This document shows, piece after piece, positions 1 to 9,094 of a stretch of DNA of 64,000 bases. Source of the stretch: Alphaproteobacteria bacterium (GTDB taxonomy: Bacteria > Pseudomonadota > Alphaproteobacteria > Reyranellales > Reyranellaceae). The stretch lies in NCBI GenBank assembly GCA_019635875.1, contig JAHBYP010000003.1, positions 310,001 through 374,000 on the forward strand. The letters are read 5' to 3'. The position numbers were made by a program, and so were the translations under genes. Each line of letters opens with the position of its first letter. Within the stretch, counting starts at the first letter, position 1. Under the pieces are notes generated by a model, which saw nothing but the letters and a program-made list of their open reading frames with translations, had not been told where the DNA came from and made no database searches.

Positions 1-44
1 CCTTCAACGTCGGCCTGCGTACCCGGCTGCTGCGCCTCTTCTGA
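1..44 (+). CDS. 3' end of an upstream gene (partial)
   Basis: An open frame enters from the left edge (TTC AAC GTC ...) and stops at TGA 42-44, giving the tail FNVGLRTRLLRLF. It ends 20 bases before the next start codon and has the same orientation, so the two genes may be co-transcribed. Thirteen residues are too few to name a family. Confidence 0.35.
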   Translation, partial: FNVGLRTRLLRLF

Positions 45-64
45 TACTGAGAGACCCCCGCTCG

Positions 65-1567
65 ATGACCGCCCGCAAGCCCTCGACCATCTGCATCGGC
101 GCCGGCCCGGCCGGCCTCACCGCCGCCTACCACCTGTCCAAGGCGGGCGCGCCGGTGACCGTGCTGGAGCGCGACCCCGTCAACGTCGGCGGCATCTCGC
201 GGACCGAGAGCTACAAGGGCTTTCGCTTCGACATTGGCGGCCACCGCTTCTTCTCGAAGTCGCGCGAGGTCGAGGCGCTGTGGGACGAGATTCTCGGCGA
301 CCAGTTCGTCGACCGTCCGCGCAAGTCGCGCATCTTCTATCAGCGCAAGCTGTTCGATTATCCCCTGAAGGCGTTCGACGCACTGATGAAGCTAGGCATC
401 GTCGAGTCGATGCTGTGCATGGTCTCCTACGGCAAGGCCAGGCTGACGCCGATCGCGCAACCCAAGAGCTTCCAGGACTGGGTCACCAACCAGTTCGGCC
501 GGCGCCTGTTCGGCATCTTCTTCAAGACCTACACCGAGAAGGTGTGGGGCATGAAGTGCACGGAGATCTCCGCCGACTGGGCGGCGCAGCGCATCAAGGG
601 CCTGTCGCTGGGCACCGCGGTGATGAACGCGCTGTTCCCCAGGAAGCCGAAATCGAAGGAGGCCACGATCAAGACGCTGATCGACAGCTTCCGCTATCCC
701 CGCCTCGGGCCGGGCCAGATGTGGGAGGCGGCCGCCGCCCATGTCGAGCGCCGCGGCAACCATGTGCATCGCGGCCACGACGTGGTCGGCCTGTCACGCG
801 ATGCGGCCACCGGCCGCTGGACGGTGACGACGCAGGATGCGTCGGGTGCCCGCCATCGCTATGACGCCGACAACGTCGTGTCGAGCGCCGCCATCGCCGA
901 TCTCGCCGGGTACCTGCAGCCGGCGCCGCCGGCCGAGGTGCTGACGGCCGCGCGCGCCCTGCGCTATCGCGACTTCATCACGGTGGCACTGGTCGTCAAG
1001 GACAAGGGCCGCTTCGACGACAACTGGATCTACATCCACGAGCCCGGCGTGAAGGTCGGCCGCATCCAGAACTTCAAGTCGTGGTCGCCCGACCTGGTGC
1101 CCGACCCGACGCTCAACTGCTACGGCCTCGAGTATTTCTGCTTCGAGGGCGATGATCTGTGGGTGGCGAAGGACGAGGACCTCGTCGCGCTGGCGCGCCG
1201 GGAACTGGTGCAGCTGGGCCTGGCGGCCAACGAGGACATGGTCGACGGCCACGTCATCCGCCAGCCCAAGGCCTACCCGGTCTACGACGACCACTACCAG
1301 GACAACGTCCAGACCGTTCGCGCCTGGGTCGAGCGCGACATGCCCGGCCTGCATCTCGTCGGCCGCAACGGCATGCACAAGTACAACAACCAGGACCACG
1401 CCATGATGACGGCGCTGCTGGCGGCGGAGAACATCCTCGCCGGCCACCGCAAATGGGACGTCTGGCAGGTCAACCAGGACGCCGAGTACCACGAGGCAGG
1501 CGAGGACCGCTCGCTGGCGCTCGACTCCGGCCGCCTGGTGCCGACACGGATGGCGCCGGCGGAGTGA
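65..1567 (+). CDS. FAD-dependent oxidoreductase, UDP-galactopyranose mutase-like
   Basis: A 500-aa flavoprotein. The N-terminus has a Rossmann dinucleotide-binding motif (GAGPAGLTAAYHLSKAG, about residues 12-28) followed by an acidic strand end (VLERD) and the GGI(S)RT and GGHRFF signatures shared by protoporphyrinogen oxidase and UDP-galactopyranose mutase-like flavoproteins. The C-terminus keeps an FAD-contacting segment (GLHLVGRNGMHKYNNQDHA). Proteins of this type are common in cell-surface polysaccharide loci, where they act on or isomerise nucleotide sugars; that role is inferred here. It is not a typical short UGM (about 370-390 aa) and the substrate is unknown. It follows the partial upstream gene closely and converges on the membrane protein at 1613-3358. 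Confidence 0.75.
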   Translation: MTARKPSTICIGAGPAGLTAAYHLSKAGAPVTVLERDPVNVGGISRTESYKGFRFDIGGHRFFSKSREVEALWDEILGDQFVDRPRKSRIFYQRKLFDYPLKAFDALMKLGIVESMLCMVSYGKARLTPIAQPKSFQDWVTNQFGRRLFGIFFKTYTEKVWGMKCTEISADWAAQRIKGLSLGTAVMNALFPRKPKSKEATIKTLIDSFRYPRLGPGQMWEAAAAHVERRGNHVHRGHDVVGLSRDAATGRWTVTTQDASGARHRYDADNVVSSAAIADLAGYLQPAPPAEVLTAARALRYRDFITVALVVKDKGRFDDNWIYIHEPGVKVGRIQNFKSWSPDLVPDPTLNCYGLEYFCFEGDDLWVAKDEDLVALARRELVQLGLAANEDMVDGHVIRQPKAYPVYDDHYQDNVQTVRAWVERDMPGLHLVGRNGMHKYNNQDHAMMTALLAAENILAGHRKWDVWQVNQDAEYHEAGEDRSLALDSGRLVPTRMAPAE

Positions 1568-1577
1568 CTTGGTGTTC

Positions 1578-1607
1578 AGTCCGCGCGGCTCCTGCGGCGC
1601 GGACCAA
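1578..1607. terminator. GC-rich hairpin between convergent genes
   Basis: An inverted repeat (GTCCGCGC ... GCGCGGAC with a short interrupted loop) lies in the 45-bp gap between the convergent genes ending at 1567 and 1613. It could end transcription from both sides. There is no long T-run, so the call rests on position and symmetry. Confidence 0.4.
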
Positions 1608-1612
1608 CAACG

Positions 1613-3358
1613 TCAGCGCACCACGTAGAGCCGATACCCCGATTTGGGATCCAGTGGCCGTTCGATCAGCCAGTCGGGCGGCCGTCCTTCCTTGAGGGCC
1701 GCCCAGAGCGTGCCTTCCTTGGCCCGATTCTTCGTGCAAACCAGTACCGCCCTGGCCTTGGTCGCGGCGAAGCTGGCCGGCACCGACGTGCCCGCGAAAC
1801 GTGTCTCGTCGAAGGCGTCCATGCTTCGCATGATCAACCGCTCGGCGCGGTGATAGGGTCCCGCGACCATGATCGCGCGCGTGAAATAGAGGATCTCCGG
1901 CGCGTCGCTGAACGGCGTCAGCACGATTTCGCCGGTCAGCGGCTCGAGTTCCTGGCTCAGCGGCCGCGGATCGCAGGAGCCGGCTCGACGCTCCGTGCTA
2001 TTGTCGGCGGGAAACGCCGACGACAGGACATAGGGTCCGACCAGCAGCCCGAGCCACGCGGCGACCAGGGCCAGGCGCGAGGCCCGCGACTCTTCGCGGC
2101 GCGTGAGGATCTCGATCGTCACGCCCAGGGCCACGACCGACGCCAGCTGCGGGTACATGGCGAAGCGCACGTGCTTGAAGCCGATATAGAGCAGGAAGGC
2201 AGCGAAGGCGGTCAGCAGCAGCGCCATCGGCGTGCGCGTGCGCCACAGCAGCGTGCCCGTCGACGCCGCCAGCACCAGCGCCGGCAGCGCGATCATCAGC
2301 GCGAGATTCTCCAGTGAGCTGATCGGCCGCATCTCGGCGACGTATTGCCAGACGCGCTCGATCGCCTCGGCCGAGAAGATGCCGCCCGCGCCCTTCAGGA
2401 CCCCGGGGTAGTGCACGACCCAGGCGATGAGCGGCACCGCGAGGATCGCGCCCGCGATGATGGACGCCAGCCAGGGCGAGGCGACGGTCGGCACGAAGCT
2501 GCGCAGGATCAGCGGGATGACGAGCATTCCCGCGCCCAGCTCGACATAGGGCAGCGAGAGCCGATCGACCTCCAGCGCCAGGCGGCCATTCGCCGGCGGG
2601 TCGACCAGCAGCGCCAGCAGCAGGACGGCAAGATGCCCGGCCGCCAGCGCCAACGCCCGCGGCCCGACGCGTCGCTCGGCCTCGACGTCGCGCAGCGCTG
2701 CAATACCCCAGGCGAACAGCAGGAAGGGCAGCGCCTCGGGGCTCATCCATTCGCCCAGGCCGCCCAGCGCACCGGCGGCGATCGCCGGCATCATGCCACG
2801 CCCTCCGATGCCGGCAGCATAGGCCAGCGCCGGCATGATCACCGCGATGGCCGACAGCATGACGTGGTGATCGGCGCGGCCGAACGCGCCATAGGCGACG
2901 ATGCCGGGCGCCATCGCGGCCAGCACCGCCGCAGTGATCGCGTGCCGTCCGCTGCCCGCCGCCAGCCGCACCGCCTGGAAGGTGGCCAGCGCGACCAGCA
3001 CGGTGCTCACCGGCCCGACCGCCGCGCCGGCTAGGCGCAGAGATTCGCCCAGCGGCAAGAACAGACGCAGCGGCAACGACAGCAGCAGGATCAGGCCGTC
3101 GAGCAGATGCGTCCAGTGCAGCCCGATGTTCAGCCCGCTGTTGTCGCGCGGCGTGTGGTGCAGCGCGCGGCCGGCCTCCACCATGGCCTCGATGCGGCTC
3201 ACCCGGGCGTAGGAGTCGGTGTCGATCAGCTTGCCGTCGAACACGCCCTGCAGGTTGCCGGCCACGAGCGAAGTGGCGGCGCAGGCAAGGACGATGGTTA
3301 CCACCAGCAGGGTGGAAGGTCGCGGCGGGATCGTGGGGCGGATCTGGTCAGCGGACAC
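1613..3358 (-). CDS. polytopic GT-C/STT3-like membrane protein
   Basis: About 581 aa with 11-13 predicted hydrophobic segments and a soluble C-terminal stretch of roughly 100 residues. An acidic motif (IDTDSYAR) follows the first membrane segment. A second motif in an early loop (GRADHHVML) resembles the first- and second-loop acidic/His motifs of oligosaccharyltransferase STT3/PglB/AglB-like GT-C enzymes that use lipid-linked sugars. From the family, transfer of a lipid-linked sugar outside the membrane is possible but not shown. The open frame extends upstream to 3448, but the extra N-terminus is not hydrophobic; I prefer GTG at 3358, just before VSADQIRPT. A surface-sugar role would fit the flavoprotein that converges on it. 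Confidence 0.6.
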   Translation of the reverse strand: MSADQIRPTIPPRPSTLLVVTIVLACAATSLVAGNLQGVFDGKLIDTDSYARVSRIEAMVEAGRALHHTPRDNSGLNIGLHWTHLLDGLILLLSLPLRLFLPLGESLRLAGAAVGPVSTVLVALATFQAVRLAAGSGRHAITAAVLAAMAPGIVAYGAFGRADHHVMLSAIAVIMPALAYAAGIGGRGMMPAIAAGALGGLGEWMSPEALPFLLFAWGIAALRDVEAERRVGPRALALAAGHLAVLLLALLVDPPANGRLALEVDRLSLPYVELGAGMLVIPLILRSFVPTVASPWLASIIAGAILAVPLIAWVVHYPGVLKGAGGIFSAEAIERVWQYVAEMRPISSLENLALMIALPALVLAASTGTLLWRTRTPMALLLTAFAAFLLYIGFKHVRFAMYPQLASVVALGVTIEILTRREESRASRLALVAAWLGLLVGPYVLSSAFPADNSTERRAGSCDPRPLSQELEPLTGEIVLTPFSDAPEILYFTRAIMVAGPYHRAERLIMRSMDAFDETRFAGTSVPASFAATKARAVLVCTKNRAKEGTLWAALKEGRPPDWLIERPLDPKSGYRLYVVR

Positions 3359-3480
3359 AAGCCCTAGTATGCCGAGAAGCCCGCGGCCTCCGCATCTGGA
3401 TTCTCGGATCGAGGGCTTGCCATTTTGAACGATGTTCAATATAATCATTGCCAGCGTCGTTTCCGACGCGGGAGATGATC

Positions 3481-4287
3481 ATGCGGTGGCTTCGGGCGAT
3501 CGCCTTCAATGCCTACTACTGGTCGCTGACGATCGGCGCGGCGCTGGCCTGCACCATGCTGCTGGTCTTGCCGGCGCGCGACCCGCTGCGCTTCATCATG
3601 CTGCATTGGGCGCGGGCGGTGGTCTGGGGCATGCGCGTGTTCGGCGGCATGAAGATCGACGTGCGCGGCCGCGAGCATCTGCCGGCCAAGGGACCGGCCC
3701 TGATCGCCAGCAAGCACCAGAGCGAGTGCGACGGCATTCTGCTCGCCGCGCTGGTGAAGGACATCGCCTTCGTGGCGATGAAGGAGCTGTTCTCCTGGCC
3801 GCTGATCGGGCCGATCCTCTATCGCCTGCAGATGGTGCGCGTCGACACCTGCGGCGGCGAGCGCGAACGGCGCAACCTCGCGCATTTCTGCCGGCGCGCC
3901 TTCGAGAACGGCCGCGTGATCGCGATCTATCCCGAAGGCCATCTGATGCCGATCGGCCAGAAGGAGCGCTATCGTACCGGCATCTACTACCTGTCGCGAG
4001 ACCTCGACCTGCCGGTGACGCCGGTGGCGCTGAGCGTCGGCCTGCTGTGGAGCCGCTGGCAGTTCTGGAAGCGCCCCGGCCGCGCCGCGATCCAGTTCCT
4101 GCCGCCAATCCCGCCCGGGCCCGACAAGGACGCGTTCATGGCCAGGCTCGAGGCCGAGATCGAGCGCGCCACGGCAGCGCTCGTGGCCGAGGCCACCGGA
4201 CAGCCAGTGGAACTGGCCCGCTATGTGCCGCGTTCACCTCCGCGGCCACCCAGGCAAGTCAGTGCGGCCCCCTTTACAACGCCTTGA
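3481..4287 (+). CDS. plsC: 1-acyl-sn-glycerol-3-phosphate acyltransferase family protein
   Basis: A 268-aa PlsC-type acyltransferase with an N-terminal hydrophobic anchor. It has the catalytic HX4D motif (HQSECD, near residue 80) and the acceptor-binding segment (IYPEGHLMPIG, near residue 150). Family members acylate lysophosphatidic acid to phosphatidic acid at the inner membrane. Two ATGs are available at 3475 and 3481; GGAG at 3471-3474 lies six bases before the second, which decides the start. The next gene, 76 bp downstream, is cyclopropane fatty acid synthase, so the pair probably works on membrane phospholipids. Confidence 0.78.
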   Translation: MRWLRAIAFNAYYWSLTIGAALACTMLLVLPARDPLRFIMLHWARAVVWGMRVFGGMKIDVRGREHLPAKGPALIASKHQSECDGILLAALVKDIAFVAMKELFSWPLIGPILYRLQMVRVDTCGGERERRNLAHFCRRAFENGRVIAIYPEGHLMPIGQKERYRTGIYYLSRDLDLPVTPVALSVGLLWSRWQFWKRPGRAAIQFLPPIPPGPDKDAFMARLEAEIERATAALVAEATGQPVELARYVPRSPPRPPRQVSAAPFTTP

Positions 4288-4363
4288 ACTGGTTCGTAGA
4301 TTCCCTGCGGCTATATCGCGGGCCCGATCGAAGGAGAGTTCGGGCCGCAGAGCGAGGGTGGAC

Positions 4364-5593
4364 ATGCTCCTGGCCAAGGGTTTGCGGCGGCTGATCCGTG
4401 CCGGCTCGATGACGCTGATCGATGCCAGGGGCGTGACCCATCGCATCAGCGGCACCGCGCCGGGACCCGACGTGACGGTCCGGCTGCATGATCGCGCGCT
4501 TCACCGCAAGCTGGCGCTCAATCCGCGCCTGTGCGTCGGCGAGGCATACATGGACGGCACGCTGACCATCGACGACGGCCGTCTCTACGACTTCCTCGAT
4601 CTCCTCGGCATCAACATGGCCGATCTCGAGGCTCACCCGCTGGTGTCGGTGAAGAAGGCGTGCGAGTACGTCGTGCGCCTGCTCGGTCAGTACAACCCGA
4701 TCGGCCGCGCCCAACGCAACGTCGCGCATCACTACGACCTCAACGGTGCGCTCTACGACACATTCCTCGACGCCGATCGCCAGTATTCCTGCGCCTATTT
4801 CCGCACGCCCCAGGACACGCTCGAGCAGGCGCAGGCGGCGAAGAAGGCGCACATCCTCGCCAAGCTGCTGGTCGCGCCCGAGCACAAGGTGCTCGATATC
4901 GGCTCCGGCTGGGGCGGGCTCGGCCTGCAGATCGCGCGCGATTCCGGCGCCGACGTCACCGGCGTGACGCTGTCGGTCGAGCAGCACGCCAGCTCGAGCC
5001 GCCGCGCGCTGGAATCGGGCCTCGCCGACCGCGTGCGCTTCAAGCTGCTCGACTACCGGCAGGAGACCGGCGTCTACGACCGCATCGTCTCGGTCGGCAT
5101 GTTCGAGCATGTCGGCGCGCCGCATTACCGTGAGTTCTTCACCAAGGTGAAGTCGCTGCTCGCCGAGGACGGCGTGATGCTGCTGCACTCGATCGGCACC
5201 ATGGGTCCGCCGGGCACGCAGAACCCGTGGATCCGCAAGTACATCTTCCCCGGCGGCTACACACCATCCCTGTCGGAGGTGCTGCGCGCCATCGAGCATG
5301 TCGGGCTCTACGTCACCGACATCGAGGTATTGCGCCTGCACTACGCCGAGACGCTGCGGCACTGGCGCGAGCGCTTCATGGCCAACCGCGACCGGGTGAA
5401 GGCGATGGCCGGCTATGACGACCGCTTCTGCCGCATGTGGGAGTTCTATCTCGCCGCCGCCGAGATGAGCTTCCGGCGCATGAGCCAGATGGTCTTCCAG
5501 CTCCAGCTCGCCAGGAAGCCGGACGCCGTGCCGCTGACGCGCGACTACATGCACGACGGCGAGCGCGGGCGGATGTCGGTGGCGGCGGAGTAG
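4364..5593 (+). CDS. cfa: cyclopropane-fatty-acyl-phospholipid synthase
   Basis: A 409-aa class I SAM methyltransferase of the CFA synthase family. It adds a methylene bridge across cis double bonds of phospholipid acyl chains. Visible features are the N-terminal CFA-specific region (residues 1-130), the conserved YD segment before the catalytic domain (NVAHHYDLNGALYDTFLD), SAM motif I (VLDIGSGWGGLGLQIA, near residue 180), the GMFEHVG segment and the FPGGYTPSL motif. The open frame begins at 4223, but that extension overlaps plsC and lacks CFA similarity. ATG 4364 is preceded by GAGGGTGG; GTG 4358 is a less likely alternative. Confidence 0.92.
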   Translation: MLLAKGLRRLIRAGSMTLIDARGVTHRISGTAPGPDVTVRLHDRALHRKLALNPRLCVGEAYMDGTLTIDDGRLYDFLDLLGINMADLEAHPLVSVKKACEYVVRLLGQYNPIGRAQRNVAHHYDLNGALYDTFLDADRQYSCAYFRTPQDTLEQAQAAKKAHILAKLLVAPEHKVLDIGSGWGGLGLQIARDSGADVTGVTLSVEQHASSSRRALESGLADRVRFKLLDYRQETGVYDRIVSVGMFEHVGAPHYREFFTKVKSLLAEDGVMLLHSIGTMGPPGTQNPWIRKYIFPGGYTPSLSEVLRAIEHVGLYVTDIEVLRLHYAETLRHWRERFMANRDRVKAMAGYDDRFCRMWEFYLAAAEMSFRRMSQMVFQLQLARKPDAVPLTRDYMHDGERGRMSVAAE

Positions 5594-5706
5594 TCAACCC
5601 GGAACATTCCGCGGCCACGGTCAGTTATTCGCGTGTTGCACGGGATGATTCGCGGCGCGCGGATTTGCTCGATGCCAGCGCGGCGCGACATCGTTAGGGT
5701 CGGCTG

Positions 5707-7227
5707 ATGGCTGAGACCTCGAACGTCACCCCTCTTCCCGGCAGCGGCGACCAGCGATTCCGCGAGCCGCCGCACAACTTCGAGGCAGAGCAGGCGCTGC
5801 TCGGCGCCATGCTGGTGAACAACCTCGCCTACAACAGGGTCTCCGACTTCCTGCGTCCCGAGCACTTCGCCGATCCGCTGCACGGCCGCATCTTCGAGGC
5901 CGCCGCCCGCCTGATCGAGCGCAACCAGGTGGCCACGCCGGTTACGCTCAAGCCGTTCTTCGAGCGCGAGGAGGCACTGCAGCAGGCCGGCGGCACGGCC
6001 TACCTCGCTCGCCTCGCCGGGGCGGCCATCAGCATCATCGACGCCGCCGACTATGGCCGTCAGATTCACGATCTCTACCTGCGCCGTCAGCTGATCGATG
6101 TCGGCGAGACCATGGTCAACGGCGCCTTCGCGCCCGAGGTCGAGGAGCCGGCGACCAGCCAGATCGAGCAGGCCGAGAGGAAGCTCTACGACCTCGCCAC
6201 GGCCGGCCAGATCGAGGGCGGCTTCAAGCCCTTCGGCTCGGCGCTGTCCGAGGCCGTCGAGATGGCCGAGTCGGCCTACAAGCGCGACGGCGGGCTGACC
6301 GGCGTCGCCTCCGGGTTGGGCGCGCTCGACCAGCTGCTGGGCGGCCTGCACAAATCCGACCTGATCGTGCTCGCCGGCCGCCCGTCGATGGGCAAGACGG
6401 CGCTGGCCACCAACATCGCCTTCCACGCCGCCAAGCAGTATCGCGAGGAGTTCGACGAGGATGGCCGCGCCCAGGCGGTCGACGGCGCGGTGATCGGCTT
6501 CTTCTCGCTGGAAATGTCTGCCGAGCAGCTTGCCACCCGCATCCTCGCCGAGCAGGCGACGGTGAGCTCCGAGAAGATCCGTCGCGGCGAGCTCAACCAG
6601 CACGACTTCAACAGCGTGCTGGCGCGCAGCCGCGAGCTGCAGATGGTGCCGCTGTTCATCGACGACACCCCCGGCCTGACCGTGCAGGCGCTGCGTACCC
6701 GCGCGCGCCGCCTGAAGCGCCAGCACGGGCTGGGCATGATCGTCGTCGACTACCTGCAGCTGCTGCAGGGCGCCGGGCGCGGCCGCGACACCAACCGCGT
6801 GCAGGAGATCTCCGAGATCACCCGCGGCCTTAAGACCTTGGCCAAGGAGCTCGACGTGCCGGTCATCGCGCTGTCGCAGCTCAGCCGCGCCGTCGAGCAG
6901 CGCGAGGACAAGCGGCCGCAGCTCGCCGATCTGCGCGAATCCGGCTCGATCGAGCAGGACGCCGACGTGGTAATGTTCGTCTTCCGCGAAGAGTACTATC
7001 TGTCCCGCTCCGAGCCGACGCGCCGTGCGGATGAAAGCGACGAACGCTTCAACGACCGCCACGATGCCTGGAAGCAGCGCTGCGAGCACTCCTACGGCAA
7101 GGCCGAGGTGATCGTCGCCAAGCAGCGCCACGGACCCACCGGCGTCGTCCGTCTGAGCTTCGAGGGCGAATTCACCAAGTTCGGCAATCTCTCGGCGGAC
7201 GACAGCTACGGCAGCATGCCGGAATAG
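5707..7227 (+). CDS. dnaB: replicative DNA helicase DnaB
   Basis: The 506-aa hexameric helicase of the replication fork, near usual length. The N-terminal DnaB domain opens with PPHNFEAEQALLGAML. The RecA-like C-terminal ATPase has Walker A (GRPSMGKTALA, near residue 226), Walker B (MIVVDYLQLLQG) and the ALSQLSRAVEQR arginine-rich segment. There is no intein. The next gene starts 13 bp downstream, so dnaB leads a likely operon with the HD phosphohydrolase. Confidence 0.97.
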   Translation: MAETSNVTPLPGSGDQRFREPPHNFEAEQALLGAMLVNNLAYNRVSDFLRPEHFADPLHGRIFEAAARLIERNQVATPVTLKPFFEREEALQQAGGTAYLARLAGAAISIIDAADYGRQIHDLYLRRQLIDVGETMVNGAFAPEVEEPATSQIEQAERKLYDLATAGQIEGGFKPFGSALSEAVEMAESAYKRDGGLTGVASGLGALDQLLGGLHKSDLIVLAGRPSMGKTALATNIAFHAAKQYREEFDEDGRAQAVDGAVIGFFSLEMSAEQLATRILAEQATVSSEKIRRGELNQHDFNSVLARSRELQMVPLFIDDTPGLTVQALRTRARRLKRQHGLGMIVVDYLQLLQGAGRGRDTNRVQEISEITRGLKTLAKELDVPVIALSQLSRAVEQREDKRPQLADLRESGSIEQDADVVMFVFREEYYLSRSEPTRRADESDERFNDRHDAWKQRCEHSYGKAEVIVAKQRHGPTGVVRLSFEGEFTKFGNLSADDSYGSMPE

Positions 7228-7240
7228 GAGGAAGCGGCCG

Positions 7241-7792
7241 GTGGCAAGCGACGTGGAGAGGCTGGCGCGCGCCGCGGCGTTCGCCGCCGAGAAGCACACC
7301 GGCCAGCTGCGCAAGGGCGAGGCCGGCGAGCCCTACGTCAACCACGTCATCGAGGTCGCCGAGATGCTGGCGGTCGCCAGCGCCGGCCGCGACGTCGAGC
7401 TGGTGATCGGCGGCCTGCTGCACGACACGATCGAGGACACCGGCGCCACCCATCAGGAGGTCGCGGCGATCTTCGGGGTCGTCGTCGCCGATCTCGTGGC
7501 CGAGGTCACCGACGACAAGTCGCTGCCCAAGGCCGAGCGCAAGCGGCTGCAGGCGCTGCACGCGCCGCACAAATCGCCGCGCGCCAAGCAGCTCAAGCTC
7601 GCCGACAAGACCTCCAACCTGCGCGCCCTGGCGAGCAGCCCGCCGGCCGACTGGCCGCTGTCGCGCCAGCGCGAGTACGTCGCCTGGGCGCGCGCGGTGG
7701 CCGCCGGCCTGCGCGGCGCCAATGCCTGGCTCGAGCAACAGTTCGACGAGGCCGCCGCCGCGGCGGAACGGGCGATCGAGGGGCGGAAGTAA
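7241..7792 (+). CDS. HD-domain phosphohydrolase, MESH1/SpoT-hydrolase type
   Basis: A 183-aa protein consisting almost only of an HD domain. The metal-binding pattern H...HD...D is visible as HTGQLRKG, PYVNHVIEVAEML and LLHDTIEDT, in the arrangement of the (p)ppGpp hydrolase domain of SpoT and of stand-alone MESH1-like enzymes. There is no synthetase, TGS or ACT domain. Hydrolysis of a nucleotide pyrophosphate such as ppGpp or NADPH is the family expectation; the substrate here is inference. The GTG start at 7241 has a good AGGAGGAAG upstream, right after the dnaB stop. Confidence 0.8.
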   Translation: MASDVERLARAAAFAAEKHTGQLRKGEAGEPYVNHVIEVAEMLAVASAGRDVELVIGGLLHDTIEDTGATHQEVAAIFGVVVADLVAEVTDDKSLPKAERKRLQALHAPHKSPRAKQLKLADKTSNLRALASSPPADWPLSRQREYVAWARAVAAGLRGANAWLEQQFDEAAAAAERAIEGRK

Positions 7793-7796
7793 CGCT

Positions 7797-7922
7797 TACC
7801 TTCCCCCGGAGGGGGAAGGTGGCGCGGAGCGCCGGATGGGGTATGTCGAAGACGGACTCCTGCGTTCGTCTTCGACATCCCCCTTCCGCCCTTCGGGCAC
7901 CTTCCCCCTCCGGGGGAAGGTA
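7797..7922. repeat. palindromic repeat, family A (copy A1)
   Basis: A 126-bp element bounded by perfect inverted ends (TACCTTCCCCC ... GGGGGAAGGTA). Each end is itself a hairpin (CCTTCCCCCGGAGGGGGAAGG). The inner arms contain GCCGGATGGGG and CATCCCCCTTCCGCCCTTCGGGCACC. It fills most of the gap between the HD-protein gene and alr and could act as a strong RNA structure or terminator. Confidence 0.9.
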
Positions 7923-7966
7923 GAAGGATTGATCCCCGCCCCCTCTTCCCGCATACGTTCGCTCCG

Positions 7967-9094
7967 ATGATTCTGCCCCCCGAGTCCCGCCGCGCCGGGG
8001 CGATCCTGACCGTCGATCTCGACGCCGTCGCCGCCAACTGGCGGACGCTGCGCGACCTCGGGCGCGCCCACGGCAGGCCGGTCGAATGCGCCGCCGTGCT
8101 CAAGGCCGACGCCTATGGCCTGGGCGCCGTGCCGGTCGGCCGCCGGCTGTGGGCCGAGGGCTGCCGCTTCTTCTTCGTCGCCCATGTCGACGAGGGCATC
8201 GCGCTGCGCGCCGCCGTGCCCGAGGCCTGGATCTGCGTGCTCAACGGCCTGCTGCCCGGCGCCGACATCGACCTGGTCGAGCACCGCCTGGTGCCGGCGC
8301 TCAACGATCTGGGCCAGGTCTCGGCCTGGCGCTCCTGCGCCCAGCGCGTCGTGCAGCCGCTCGACGCGGTGATCCATCTCGACACCGGCATGAACCGGCT
8401 GGGGCTCAATCCCGACGAGGCGATGCTGCTGGCCAACGACCGCATGCGCCTGCGCGGCCTGCGCCTGGCGCTGCTGATGAGCCACCTCGTGTCGTCGGAG
8501 CGGCCGGCCGACACGACCAATCGCGCCCAGCTCGAGCGCTTCCGCCAGTTCGTCGCGCGCATGCCGGGCGCGCCGGCCTCGCTGGCCAATTCCTCCGGCA
8601 TCTTCCTCGGGCCCGACTATCATTTCGACCTGATGCGCCCGGGCGCGGCGCTCTACGGCATCAATCCGACGCCCGACACCGACAACCCGATGCGGCCGAC
8701 CGTGGCGCTGATGGCCCGCATCCTCCAGGTCCGGCAAATTGATGCCATGGCCGGCGTTGGTTATAACCACGACTGGCGGTCGGGGCGGCCCACGCGCATC
8801 GCCGTCGTGGCCGCGGGGTACGCCGACGGCTATATGCGCGCGTTGGGCAATCGTGGTGAAGTCGCGGTCGAAGGACACAAGGCGAAAGTCGTCGGACGGG
8901 TCTCGATGGATCTCCTGACAATCGATGTCACCGACCTGCCCGAGGGGCTCGCGGTTCCCGGCGCCTTCGTCGAGCTGGTCGGCCCCAACCTGCCGCCCGA
9001 CGAGGTGGCGGCGAGCGCCCGCACCAACGGCTACGAGATCCTCACCAATCTCGGCGACCGCTATCACCGCCTCTACAGCGGGGCCGCTTCGTGA
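7967..9094 (+). CDS. alr: alanine racemase
   Basis: A 375-aa fold-type III PLP enzyme converting L-alanine to D-alanine for peptidoglycan. The PLP lysine lies in AAVLKADAYGLGA (near residue 45). The opposite catalytic tyrosine is in MAGVGYNHDWRSGRP, followed by the AAGYADGY segment typical of alanine racemases. The length is normal. The stop codon overlaps the GTG start of mlaE (GTGA), which suggests translational coupling into the lipid-transport genes. Confidence 0.94.
   Translation: MILPPESRRAGAILTVDLDAVAANWRTLRDLGRAHGRPVECAAVLKADAYGLGAVPVGRRLWAEGCRFFFVAHVDEGIALRAAVPEAWICVLNGLLPGADIDLVEHRLVPALNDLGQVSAWRSCAQRVVQPLDAVIHLDTGMNRLGLNPDEAMLLANDRMRLRGLRLALLMSHLVSSERPADTTNRAQLERFRQFVARMPGAPASLANSSGIFLGPDYHFDLMRPGAALYGINPTPDTDNPMRPTVALMARILQVRQIDAMAGVGYNHDWRSGRPTRIAVVAAGYADGYMRALGNRGEVAVEGHKAKVVGRVSMDLLTIDVTDLPEGLAVPGAFVELVGPNLPPDEVAASARTNGYEILTNLGDRYHRLYSGAAS

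Noticed and set aside
5545-7314. 589-codon frame on the minus strand
   Set aside because: It is antisense to dnaB, which is complete and well conserved. This is a shadow frame from G/C-rich codons.
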